From the NCBI RefSeq assembly GCF_000463115.2, contig NZ_AWFX01000045.1, positions 124,001 through 188,000 of the forward strand: a stretch of DNA of 64,000 nucleotides, read 5' to 3'. Position numbers and translations under genes: made by a program. Of the stretch, positions 18,996-27,251 are shown one piece after another; position 1 is the first letter of the stretch, and every line of letters begins with the position of its first letter. The notes beneath the pieces are model-generated. The model had not been told where the DNA came from. It made no database searches and was given only the letters and a program-made list of their open reading frames with translations. This DNA comes from Franconibacter helveticus LMG 23732 (lineage in GTDB: Bacteria; Pseudomonadota; Gammaproteobacteria; Enterobacterales; Enterobacteriaceae).

Positions 18996-21900
18996 TCACT
19001 GCGGCTCCGGCGGCTGGGGTTCGCGCAGCGTAAAAACCGCCTCTTCGCCCCCCGCCGCCAGCGACGCGCCCTGCACCAGACCGCCATCAGCCTGGGTGAC
19101 CATCACGCCGCCAATGCTGTAGCTCTGGTTGTGCGGCGTATCCCCCGGCCAGGCTTGCGGCGATGCGCTGTCAACATCCAGCGTGCTAAAGGCCTGCACA
19201 GCCTGCACGGCGGTTACGTTGCGATCGAGGGTGATTTCGCGCAAGGGCGAAGCGGTATTGCCCGCCACGTCGGTGAAAGTCGCCTTGAGGACGTAAAGGC
19301 CGTCAAGCATCGTGCTCAGGCTGGTGGACGGGATCAGCGTGCTCCAGCTGCCGTCGTCCTGAATAAGCGTGGTCCACGACTCGCCGTTCAGGGTCACGGT
19401 GACCTCTTCTCCCACGTCCGCCGTTGAGGCGCTGCCGCTGACCGTTACGTCCGCCTGGCTTTCCGTCAGGTTGATAAGGTCGTCTGTGGCGACCGGGTCG
19501 ATGGTCAGCGTCGCCACGGTATCGACGGTGAAGCCGCCGCCCGCCTCCGTCTCGTTGCCGCTGGCGTCGCTTACCCTGCCAATCAGGGTGTAGACGCCGT
19601 CAGCGAGCGCGCTGATAACGTCAGCCGGGATCGTTGTGCTCCATTCGCCCAGTGGCCCTACCGTGGCGGTATAGAGGGTATCGTTCAACGTGAGCGTCAC
19701 GGTGCGGCCCTCTTCCACGTTAAACGCAACGCCGGTGATCGTCAGCGGCTGGCTGGACTCCTGGGCATTGATGTAGTTATCGTCAAAAACGGCGTTGATA
19801 AGCAGCGTCGGCAGCGTGGCGGCGGCGGCATCCAGCGTTACGCTGTGCGGCACGCTAGTGCTGTTGCCCGCCGCGTCGGCAAGGCTTGCGGTGAGCGTAT
19901 AAGGGCCGTCCGCCAGCGTCGCTAAATCAGCGGCGGGTAGCGTCGCGCTCCAGCTGCCGTCCGCCTGCACCGTCGCGCTGTAGCTAAAGCTGTTGAGCGA
20001 AACGGTCACCGTTCGCCCGACGTCCGCCAGGTCCGCCGTGCCCGTTATCGCCACGTCTGTTGCCGCCTCGGCGGCGTTGATCACATCGTCAGCGGCGATG
20101 GGGTTAACGCTGAGCGCAACCGCGGTATCGAGCGTCACCGCGCGCGGCACGCTGATGCTGTTGCCCGCCGCGTCGGCAAGGCTTGCGGTGAGCGTGTAAG
20201 GGCCGTCCGCCAGCGCCGCTAAATCAGCGGCGGGCAGCGTCACGCTCCAGCTGCCGTCCGCCTGCACCGTCGCGCTGTAGCTGACGCCGTTAAGCGTCAC
20301 AGCGACCTCCCGCTCGGCGTCAAGCAATGAGGCTGTGCCGCTTACCACCACGCCCGCGCCCGCCTCGGCGGCGTTGATAATGTCGTCTGTGGCGATGGGG
20401 TTCACCGTCAGGTCAACGTTGAGATCGACGATAAATCCCCCCGTCGCGTTTTGCAGGTTGCCGCTGGCGTCGCTGACCTGCCCGGTCACGATATAGATGC
20501 CGGGCGTCAGGGCGGTTATTACGCTGGCAGGCACTTCCACGCTCCATAACCCATCCGCGCCGACCACGGCGGAGAGCGGACTGCCAGCAAATTCCAGCGC
20601 GACCGTCCGTCCCGCCTCCACATTGGTGGTCACGCCGCTCAGAATAAGCGGTTGGGTAATTTCGCTGCTGTTGATGTAGTTATTTTGCGAAACGGCGTTA
20701 ATGATGAGCGTCGGCAACGTCGCGGCGGCGGCGTCCAGCGTTATTGCGTGCGGCACGGTAAGCGTGTTGCCCGCCGCGTCGGTGAGGCTGGCGTTAATCG
20801 TGTACTGCCCGTCCGCCAGCGAAGCGAGATCGGCGGCGGGCACCGTCGCGCTCCAGCTGCCGTCCGCCTGCACCGTGGCGCTGTAGCTCAGGCCGCTGAG
20901 GGTCAGCGAGACCGTGCGCCCGGCGTCCGCCGGGTCCGCCGTACCGCTCACCGCCACGCCCGCGCCCGCCTCTGCGGCATTAATAATGTCGTCGGCAGCC
21001 ACCGGGTTCACCGTCAGGGTGACAGCGCTGTCCAGGGTAAAAGTATGCGGCACGCTGATGCTGTTGCCCGCCGCATCGGTGAGGCTGGCGGTGATCGTGT
21101 ACTGCCCGTCCGCCAGCGAAGCGAGATCGGCGGCGGGCACCGTCGCGCTCCAGCTGCCGTCCGCCTGCACCGCGGCGATGTAGCTCAGGCCGCTGAGGGT
21201 CAGCGATACCATGCGCCCGGCATCCGCCGGGTCCGCCGTGCCGCTCACCGCCACGCCCGCCCCCACCTCGGCGGCATTGATAATGTCGTCGGCAGCCACC
21301 GGGTTTACGGTGAGCGCGACCTGCGTATCCACCAGAAACCCGCCCGCGGCCACCCCCGGGTTGCCGCTGGTATCGCTGACCTGCCCGGAAATTGTCTGGT
21401 TGCCCTGGCTAAGCGCGCTGACTATCTCCACCGGCACCTGCACAATCCAGCCGCCATTGCTTCCCACGGTTGCCGTCAGCGTATTGCCCGCCAAATCCAG
21501 CGTTACCGTCTGCCCCGCTTCTACATTGGTGGTCGTACCGCTGATAAAAAGCGGCTGGCCCGCTTCTGCGGCGCTGAGAATGTTGTCGCCGGCAACCGGG
21601 TTAATGGTGAGGGTCGGTAGTGTCGCCGGGTCGGCGTCCAGCGTGAAGCTGTGCGGCACCGTGAGGTTATTGCCCGCCGGGTCGCTGAGCGTGGCGTTGA
21701 TGGTATAAACCCCATCCGTCAGCCCGACGAGATCTTCCGGCGGTACGGCGGTGCTCCAGGTGCCATCGCTCAGAATGCTGGCGGTGTAGTTCACGCCATT
21801 CAGCGTCAGCGTTATCGTGTGCCCCGCCACATCGGCCGAAGCGAGGCCGCTCAGAATAATGGGGGCGCTGCTTTCCAGCGCATTGATAATATCGTCGCCT

Positions 21901-24032
21901 GCCACCGGGTTAAACGTCAGCGAAAGCTCGGTATCGATCGTGATTACATGATTCAGGCTGCTGGGATTGCCCGCCGCATCCTGGGTGGCGAGTATGATTT
22001 CCACTACCCCTTCCGGCAAGCTTGCCAGCGCAGCCGCGGGCACCGTCACGCTCCAGTTGCCGCTGCCATCGACCGTTGTAGTGTACGTCACGCCGTTAAA
22101 GGTCAGGTTTACCGGCTGGCCGCTTTCCAGATCGAGGCTGGCGCCGCTCAGGATGAGATCGCTCTGGCTTTCAAGGGCATTAATGATGTCGTCGCCGGCG
22201 ACAGGGTTGATGCTCAGCTCCGGCGGCGTGGTATCCACTTCAAATTGTTCCTGCGGCGTGGCGCCAAGGTTCCCTAACCCGTCTGCCGCCACCACCGTAA
22301 TAGAGACTTCGCCATTATTAAGCTGCTGCAATATTTCAGGCGGCAACTCCAGCGTCCAGTTGCCGTTGGCGTCGACGGTTGCAACATAGTTATTGCCGCC
22401 AGCCGCCGGATCTACTGTCACCTGCCAGCGGCCATCGCTGCCCAGCAGCGAGGCGGCAAGCTCGCGGACATTAAACCCGCCGATATTAATCGCTACCGTC
22501 TGGTTAGCGCCAAACGCTCCCGATGTGCCGGACAGCAGTTGCAGTTGCTGAACCTCCTGGCTATTGAGCGCGCCATCGCCGAACGGCGTATTGAGCGTCG
22601 GTTCAGGCGGCGTCATAGCCATAACCACGGATTCGCTGACAGCAGCGCTGTTGCCCGCCGCGTCGCTTGCGGTCACGGTCAATGGATACAGCCCGTTGCT
22701 CATATCGCTTAATGTGTCAGGCGGAACAGTGACCAGCCAGTTGCCTTGCGCATCCGCAGTGGCGCTCCAGCTGAGGTTGTTATAGTTCACCACTATCTGC
22801 GCGCCCGGCTCCGTCGTGCCGGAAATGTCGATGGGCAGACGCGTTTCAATAAGATTAAGCAGGTTGTCGCCCGTTACGGCATTGAGCGTAACGGCAGGCG
22901 GCTGCGTATCCACCAGCAAAGCCGCGTTGCCCGCCCCGCTGTTGCCAAAGGCGTCGGTCGCCGTCACGCTGACGCCGAGTTCCCCCTGCGCCAGCTGGCT
23001 TAATACCTCTGGCGGCAGCGTTAATGTCCAGCGGCCGTCACTGTCTACCGTGGCGCTGTAGCTTACGCCGTTCAGGCTGACGAGCACCGTTTGCCCGGCG
23101 CCGCTGATGCCGGTTGACCCCGTCAGCGTTTGCGTCGTCTGGCTTTCAGCGAGATTAAGAAGATTATCGCCAAAGGCGGTGTCGATTGTGGGCGCAGGCA
23201 ATGTATGCGTGACCACCAGCAGCGCGCTTTCGCTGCTCACCGTTTTACCGGTTTCATCGGTGGCGCTGGCGCGCACCTGCACCGTGCCGTCCGCTAAGGC
23301 TTGCGCTTCCTGCGGCGAAAGCATCACCTGCCAGCTACCGTCCTGCTGAACCTGCGCGCTATAGCTTTTATCGCCAAGCGTGATAGTCACCAGCGAGCCG
23401 GGCGCCAGGTTCGCGCTGGTGCCGCTGATGAGCAATCCGTTTTGCGCCTCCGCCGCGTTCAGCACGTTATCGCCCGCCATAATGCCAAGCGTCAGGACGC
23501 CCGCGGGCGCGGGCGGCGTGGGCCCGCTGCCATTGTCGCTATCGCCGCCTCCTCCACCGCCACCGCCTGCGCCCGCCGCTGCGATAACGCCGCCGAAGGC
23601 GAGCGCCCCCAGCGCGCTCGCCAGGTACGTCATCGAATGGCTATGCGTAATGAATAAGGGATCGATGCCCGCCAGGGTTTCGAATTGCGGCGTCAGCCCC
23701 CCTTGTGCGGCGACCGGAAAGACGGCATGGGTAACTGAGGAGGCGCCGTTATCAAAAACCAGTTCGCTGTGCTGGCCGTCTGTTTCCAGAAAATAGTTTT
23801 TGCAAACAAGCGTAGAGCCATCCTGCAAATGCAGGATCAGATCATCGCCCTGCCGCTCATAGCGCACCACGCTTTGCGCCGCCGCATGAAGACGAACAAT
23901 GGAGGGCTGCGTCAGCAGCAGCGTTCGCGTGCCGCCGCTTTGCACTGTGCTGATACTCTGTCCCCCGTCGCGAGTCAGCGCATCGATGGTTACCGGGGAG
24001 GGTTGAATTGCATCACTCACAACGTTCGCCAT
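18996..24032 (-). CDS. Giant Bap-like surface adhesin with 14 Ig-like repeats, T1SS substrate (stops early at in-frame TGA)
   Basis: 1678 residues from ATG 24032, which has AGGAG 7 nt upstream; an ATG at 24071 has no such site. Residues 1-135 form a BapA-type N-terminal domain. A hydrophobic Ala/Gly helix (about 138-155) and a poly-Gly/Pro linker (155-175) follow. Then come 14 Ig-like repeats of about 99 residues, each opening with a GDDIINAAE-like motif and ending AAGN...TLD. Repeats 8 and 9, and 11 and 12, are almost identical at DNA level. No RTX nonapeptides (GGxGxDxxx) are seen. The frame ends EPQPPEPQ then TGA, before the secretion signal that follows in the same frame. The family mediates biofilm and surface attachment. 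It heads an operon with its TolC, ABC and HlyD partners. As it stands, export should fail unless the TGA is read through or is an error. Confidence 0.88.
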   Translation of the reverse strand: MANVVSDAIQPSPVTIDALTRDGGQSISTVQSGGTRTLLLTQPSIVRLHAAAQSVVRYERQGDDLILHLQDGSTLVCKNYFLETDGQHSELVFDNGASSVTHAVFPVAAQGGLTPQFETLAGIDPLFITHSHSMTYLASALGALAFGGVIAAAGAGGGGGGGGDSDNGSGPTPPAPAGVLTLGIMAGDNVLNAAEAQNGLLISGTSANLAPGSLVTITLGDKSYSAQVQQDGSWQVMLSPQEAQALADGTVQVRASATDETGKTVSSESALLVVTHTLPAPTIDTAFGDNLLNLAESQTTQTLTGSTGISGAGQTVLVSLNGVSYSATVDSDGRWTLTLPPEVLSQLAQGELGVSVTATDAFGNSGAGNAALLVDTQPPAVTLNAVTGDNLLNLIETRLPIDISGTTEPGAQIVVNYNNLSWSATADAQGNWLVTVPPDTLSDMSNGLYPLTVTASDAAGNSAAVSESVVMAMTPPEPTLNTPFGDGALNSQEVQQLQLLSGTSGAFGANQTVAINIGGFNVRELAASLLGSDGRWQVTVDPAAGGNNYVATVDANGNWTLELPPEILQQLNNGEVSITVVAADGLGNLGATPQEQFEVDTTPPELSINPVAGDDIINALESQSDLILSGASLDLESGQPVNLTFNGVTYTTTVDGSGNWSVTVPAAALASLPEGVVEIILATQDAAGNPSSLNHVITIDTELSLTFNPVAGDDIINALESSAPIILSGLASADVAGHTITLTLNGVNYTASILSDGTWSTAVPPEDLVGLTDGVYTINATLSDPAGNNLTVPHSFTLDADPATLPTLTINPVAGDNILSAAEAGQPLFISGTTTNVEAGQTVTLDLAGNTLTATVGSNGGWIVQVPVEIVSALSQGNQTISGQVSDTSGNPGVAAGGFLVDTQVALTVNPVAADDIINAAEVGAGVAVSGTADPADAGRMVSLTLSGLSYIAAVQADGSWSATVPAADLASLADGQYTITASLTDAAGNSISVPHTFTLDSAVTLTVNPVAADDIINAAEAGAGVAVSGTADPADAGRTVSLTLSGLSYSATVQADGSWSATVPAADLASLADGQYTINASLTDAAGNTLTVPHAITLDAAAATLPTLIINAVSQNNYINSSEITQPLILSGVTTNVEAGRTVALEFAGSPLSAVVGADGLWSVEVPASVITALTPGIYIVTGQVSDASGNLQNATGGFIVDLNVDLTVNPIATDDIINAAEAGAGVVVSGTASLLDAEREVAVTLNGVSYSATVQADGSWSVTLPAADLAALADGPYTLTASLADAAGNSISVPRAVTLDTAVALSVNPIAADDVINAAEAATDVAITGTADLADVGRTVTVSLNSFSYSATVQADGSWSATLPAADLATLADGPYTLTASLADAAGNSTSVPHSVTLDAAAATLPTLLINAVFDDNYINAQESSQPLTITGVAFNVEEGRTVTLTLNDTLYTATVGPLGEWSTTIPADVISALADGVYTLIGRVSDASGNETEAGGGFTVDTVATLTIDPVATDDLINLTESQADVTVSGSASTADVGEEVTVTLNGESWTTLIQDDGSWSTLIPSTSLSTMLDGLYVLKATFTDVAGNTASPLREITLDRNVTAVQAVQAFSTLDVDSASPQAWPGDTPHNQSYSIGGVMVTQADGGLVQGASLAAGGEEAVFTLREPQPPEPQ

Positions 24033-24152
24033 AGCTCTCTCCTGAAGGGCATGCCGGGCAACCGGCCGCACCGCTGATTTTTAGTGCCGTCCGCGCGCGA
24101 GCGAAACCCGCTGCCGCGTCCGTTTAAAACGACGCGCTTAACGCGTGGGCTT

Positions 24153-24914
24153 TTAAGGCTTCCAGTCCTTTAGCGACGGCAGGGAATAAGGCTTGCCGTC
24201 AATCTTGACAATGAGCTGGTCGGTGGCGATTTTGCTTATCACCACGTTGCGCGCGAGGCTGTCGCCCTCTTTATAAAGATGGTTGTTAAGCTTCACGCGG
24301 CTGTTTACGCCATCGGATGAATACATATGCTGCTGGTATTTCAGGTAGGGCACACGCTGGCGCAGCACCGCCTGCGCGTCGTCGTCTGCATTTTCCTGGC
24401 GCTCTTCCGGCCCGGCTTTTACGTTTTCCATCGCCCCCTGCGGCACTTCGGAATTAAATTCGCGGCTTTGTTCACGCAGCGCCATCGCCAGTTTTTCACG
24501 CAGCTTCGCCGCATCGACGCCCCCTTCCGGCGGCGTCATCAACGCGCTTTCCTGAAACAGCGGCTCATGTTGCGGCGGGGCGCTGAGCGGGTTTTGCAGC
24601 GGCAACTGGGCGAAAAGCGCATTTTTTAGCTCATCGACCTGCGGCTGGGTCGTGGGCAACGCTTTGGTGGTGTAGACGTAATGCATGTCGGAGATAAATG
24701 TTTCCGGCTGCTCGACTTTCACCACCGGCGCTGGCGGCGGGTTGCGAAACGCCCAGTAAAGACGAAGATAACTGCCCCCGATAGCGGCGGCGGCGGCCCC
24801 GACGCCGAGCAGCGTCAGCGCCAGCAGCACGTTTTTAACTGTGGGAGCACGGCGCAGGCGCACGCGGCGGTTGGTTTGTACGCTTTCATAGGCGGCGGTG
24901 AAAATATCAGACAT
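24153..24914 (-). CDS. gspB: GspB, type II secretion accessory protein
   Basis: 253 residues. A cytoplasmic Arg-rich N-terminus (NRRVRLRRAP) precedes one transmembrane helix (about residues 26-48, NVLLALTLLGVGAAAAAIGG). A Pro/Gln-rich periplasmic linker follows, then the C-terminal GspB domain with YLKYQQHMYSSDGVNSRVKLNNHLYKEGD shortened pattern and ending IDGKPYSLPSLKDWKP. Family knowledge: GspAB bind peptidoglycan and help insert or assemble the GspD secretin. It starts 12 bp after gspA, so the two are cotranscribed. The adhesin gene begins 120 bp downstream on the same strand with no strong terminator between. Confidence 0.9.
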   Translation of the reverse strand: MSDIFTAAYESVQTNRRVRLRRAPTVKNVLLALTLLGVGAAAAAIGGSYLRLYWAFRNPPPAPVVKVEQPETFISDMHYVYTTKALPTTQPQVDELKNALFAQLPLQNPLSAPPQHEPLFQESALMTPPEGGVDAAKLREKLAMALREQSREFNSEVPQGAMENVKAGPEERQENADDDAQAVLRQRVPYLKYQQHMYSSDGVNSRVKLNNHLYKEGDSLARNVVISKIATDQLIVKIDGKPYSLPSLKDWKP

Positions 24915-24926
24915 GGCGGCGGCTCC

Positions 24927-26531
24927 TTATGGCTTCGTGGTCATCGCGACGGACGCTTTTTGCACGGGCAGCGTGCTGGCAAGCGCCGTTCCCGCTGGCT
25001 CTGCCGGCTCGCGGTTTTGAACTTTTTGCACCGGCTCCTGCACAGCCTCTTTTTCACGAATCAGCCCGGGCGATTCGCCGGAAGCGACAAGCAGCTTCAT
25101 GAGCGTGCTTTCGCCAACCTGCCCGTCTGCTTTCAACCCCGATTTGCGCTGAAACTCTTTAACGTTTTCCACCAGCGCCCCGGACCACCCTGGCGCGCTG
25201 TTTTTCGGTTTCATCAGCGCCCGGCTGAGCATTTTGTTCAGCCAGGCAATTTCACTGGCGTCGCTTTTCGCATCCACTTTGCTGTTGCCTTGCGGCGTAA
25301 GGCGATAAAGCAGCACGTAATTGCCGGTCGCAGCGTTTTTGAACCAGTCGCGGGAAACCTGCCAGGTTTTATTGCCCATCAGCAAATCGAGATCTTTCGG
25401 GCCGCTGCGCACCACGCTTGCATAGCCGATGCGCCCCGCCACTTTTATTTCCGCTATCCACGGGTAGCCATTTTTCTCAAGGGTTGAGACCGGGCCTTCG
25501 CCTTTTTTGCACTGCAATCTGGCGCGCCCCGCCTCTTCGCAAAATGCTTCTTCCAGCGGCACGTCATAGCCCCAGACCCGGTAAAGCTGGCGCATGGCGC
25601 TGATGGGCTGATCGAGAGAATCTTCGATTCTGACAAGCGGTTTGGCTTGCGCCGGGGGCGGTTTGTGCGCCCAGGCGGCGGGCAAGGGCAGCAGTTCAGA
25701 GGTGTGCGGCAGCGCCTGCCAGCCTGCCGCGATAAACAGCCCCAGCCAGACGCCGCCCGCCAGTAAGGGCAGAGCGTAACGCGGGCGTCTGGCGGTCAGT
25801 TCATTAAGGGCGTATCGCACATGGCGCGATTTAACCCGTCGGCTGCGCTCGGCGAAGGCGGCAAGCAAGGCGTAATGCGCCGCCTGCGCCATCAGCGAAA
25901 GTTTCCCCTGGCAGCGGGAGTGGAGCGTCAGTATGTGCAGCCAGGAAAAAGGCGCGGTTTTTACCCCATTCCAGCGTTGCTGATGCGTAAACCAGTCGCG
26001 GGTTTCCCGCCAGCTCAGCGGACGAAGGCTAATCTGCGCACGCAGCGGCAACGCGCCTGTCATGGCATGAAGGGCCGGGGCAAGCGCAGGCGCGCCTGCT
26101 ATAAGCAGCGTAATATCCCTCCCCTGTTCCCGCGCCTTATCCACTACCTTGCGTAAAATACGTTTATGCAGCGGCGCAAACTCTCCCTGCACCTGCAATA
26201 TTAATAAGCGCGCCTGATGTTGCTGGCCTTCATGCTTTATTACATTAAGTAAAAACTCAGAAATACGCTTTTCAAATTCCCGGGCCTGAAGGCTGTCGCT
26301 GACATTAATTAAACAGCTTTGTTTATCATTTTGCCGCCGCAACCGGGAAAGCAATTCGGCGATAACTTCTTCATCCTGGCCAAAAAGCCCAACCGCGCCT
26401 GATTCATTACAGGCATGCGCCAACATCAGCTCGACGCCTGCAAAATAATTAATAAAGCAGCGCTGCTTAAGATTGTGATAAACCAGTTCTCTGAATGGCG
26501 TATCAGTAAAACCGAAATGTGTAAGATACAT
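24927..26531 (-). CDS. gspA: GspA, type II secretion assembly ATPase-like protein with degenerate nucleotide site
   Basis: 534 residues from ATG 26531 (MYLTHFGFTDTPFREL, the usual ExeA/GspA opening); a start at 26561 would add 10 residues. The N-terminal AAA-type region (1-245) lacks the Walker A GxxGxGKT: the corresponding stretch reads GLFGQDEEVIA (about 48-58). The Walker B region reads LLILQVQGE without an acidic DE pair. One transmembrane helix lies at 253-272. The periplasmic part matches E. coli GspA (RVWGYDVP..FCEEA, NKTWQVSRDWF) and ends with a peptidoglycan-binding domain (VKEFQRKSGLKADGQVGEST). It partners GspB in secretin assembly. The loss of ATPase motifs is unusual. Confidence 0.9.
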   Translation of the reverse strand: MYLTHFGFTDTPFRELVYHNLKQRCFINYFAGVELMLAHACNESGAVGLFGQDEEVIAELLSRLRRQNDKQSCLINVSDSLQAREFEKRISEFLLNVIKHEGQQHQARLLILQVQGEFAPLHKRILRKVVDKAREQGRDITLLIAGAPALAPALHAMTGALPLRAQISLRPLSWRETRDWFTHQQRWNGVKTAPFSWLHILTLHSRCQGKLSLMAQAAHYALLAAFAERSRRVKSRHVRYALNELTARRPRYALPLLAGGVWLGLFIAAGWQALPHTSELLPLPAAWAHKPPPAQAKPLVRIEDSLDQPISAMRQLYRVWGYDVPLEEAFCEEAGRARLQCKKGEGPVSTLEKNGYPWIAEIKVAGRIGYASVVRSGPKDLDLLMGNKTWQVSRDWFKNAATGNYVLLYRLTPQGNSKVDAKSDASEIAWLNKMLSRALMKPKNSAPGWSGALVENVKEFQRKSGLKADGQVGESTLMKLLVASGESPGLIREKEAVQEPVQKVQNREPAEPAGTALASTLPVQKASVAMTTKP

Positions 26532-27251
26532 AATCGTTTTTACTCCGCAGTCATTTATCAACTCACAACGACCCGTAAACCCGCCTTAGTCAGCAGGACT
26601 TTGCCGTCGCAACAGATAAGAAACAAAACATCACCGTCTTTAATGAATAATGAAGAAATAAGGCGTGCTGAAGTGAAAAATTGAATCACTTGTAGCTATA
26701 GAAGGATTGAAAAGGTGTGTAAAGAAATGTCATTTCAAATTTTTAATTATACAAATCAAACACATGTGTATTTATGTGATTTTAATCACTTCTGAAAAAT
26801 ATCGTTTTCCATATTCCCTGCTCGCCCGATTTTACGTTCAACCCCTTGCTGAGCCTGTATTCTTACGGCGCTTTTAATCTCACCCGACGCGCTTGATAAA
26901 AAATATTGCGCATCTTGTTTAAAAAAACTCGCCGTCTCGCTGAGAGAAGTCATTAATCATGAAGTTAACCCATAAAAAATTAATTAAAAGCCATTTTAAA
27001 ATGCTATTCGTCACGCAGGAAATTAATTTCCAGGCTCTATAAAATAAATTATACAAATGAAAATTAGCTGTATAACTTATTTCAAACCACGGTATTAATA
27101 AGCGCGAAAAGTAAAAAAATCCGAAAATTTAATTTTCTTTAAATCAGTGGGATAACCGTTATGTTTAATTCCGGCAATTTTATTTGGTAGACAGTTAAAT
27201 AAAGTTCAGCTAGATAAAACTTTACATTCAACTTACGCAGTGTCACCCATT
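26532..27251. other. AT-rich divergent regulatory region between gspAB and gspD-O
   Basis: About 720 bp without a convincing gene and much richer in A+T than either flank, with many A/T runs. It separates two divergent T2SS transcription units, so it must contain both promoters. Several TATAAT-like boxes are present, too many to assign. The composition is typical of H-NS-silenced regions, consistent with gsp silencing known in E. coli (inference). A 27-codon frame at 26959-27042 has no ribosome-binding site. Confidence 0.7.

Noticed and set aside
18971..18998. Selenocysteine insertion at the adhesin TGA
   Set aside because: The hairpin lacks the bulged U and loop bases of bacterial SECIS elements, and surface adhesins are not known selenoproteins; nonsense mutation or ordinary readthrough is simpler.
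20652..21620. Long open frame of 322 codons on the plus strand opposite the adhesin
   Set aside because: It mirrors the GC-rich Ig-repeat coding strand; it is Arg/His/Val-rich with internal repetition and no start signal or homology.
19400..23500. Regular repeats considered as a possible CRISPR array
   Set aside because: The period is about 297 bp, in frame and encodes Ig-like domains; no short direct repeats with unique spacers exist anywhere in the window.
26959..27042. 27-codon frame (MKLTHKKLIKSHFK...) in the gspA-gspD spacer
   Set aside because: No ribosome-binding site at the right distance; Lys-rich content is expected from AT-rich DNA.
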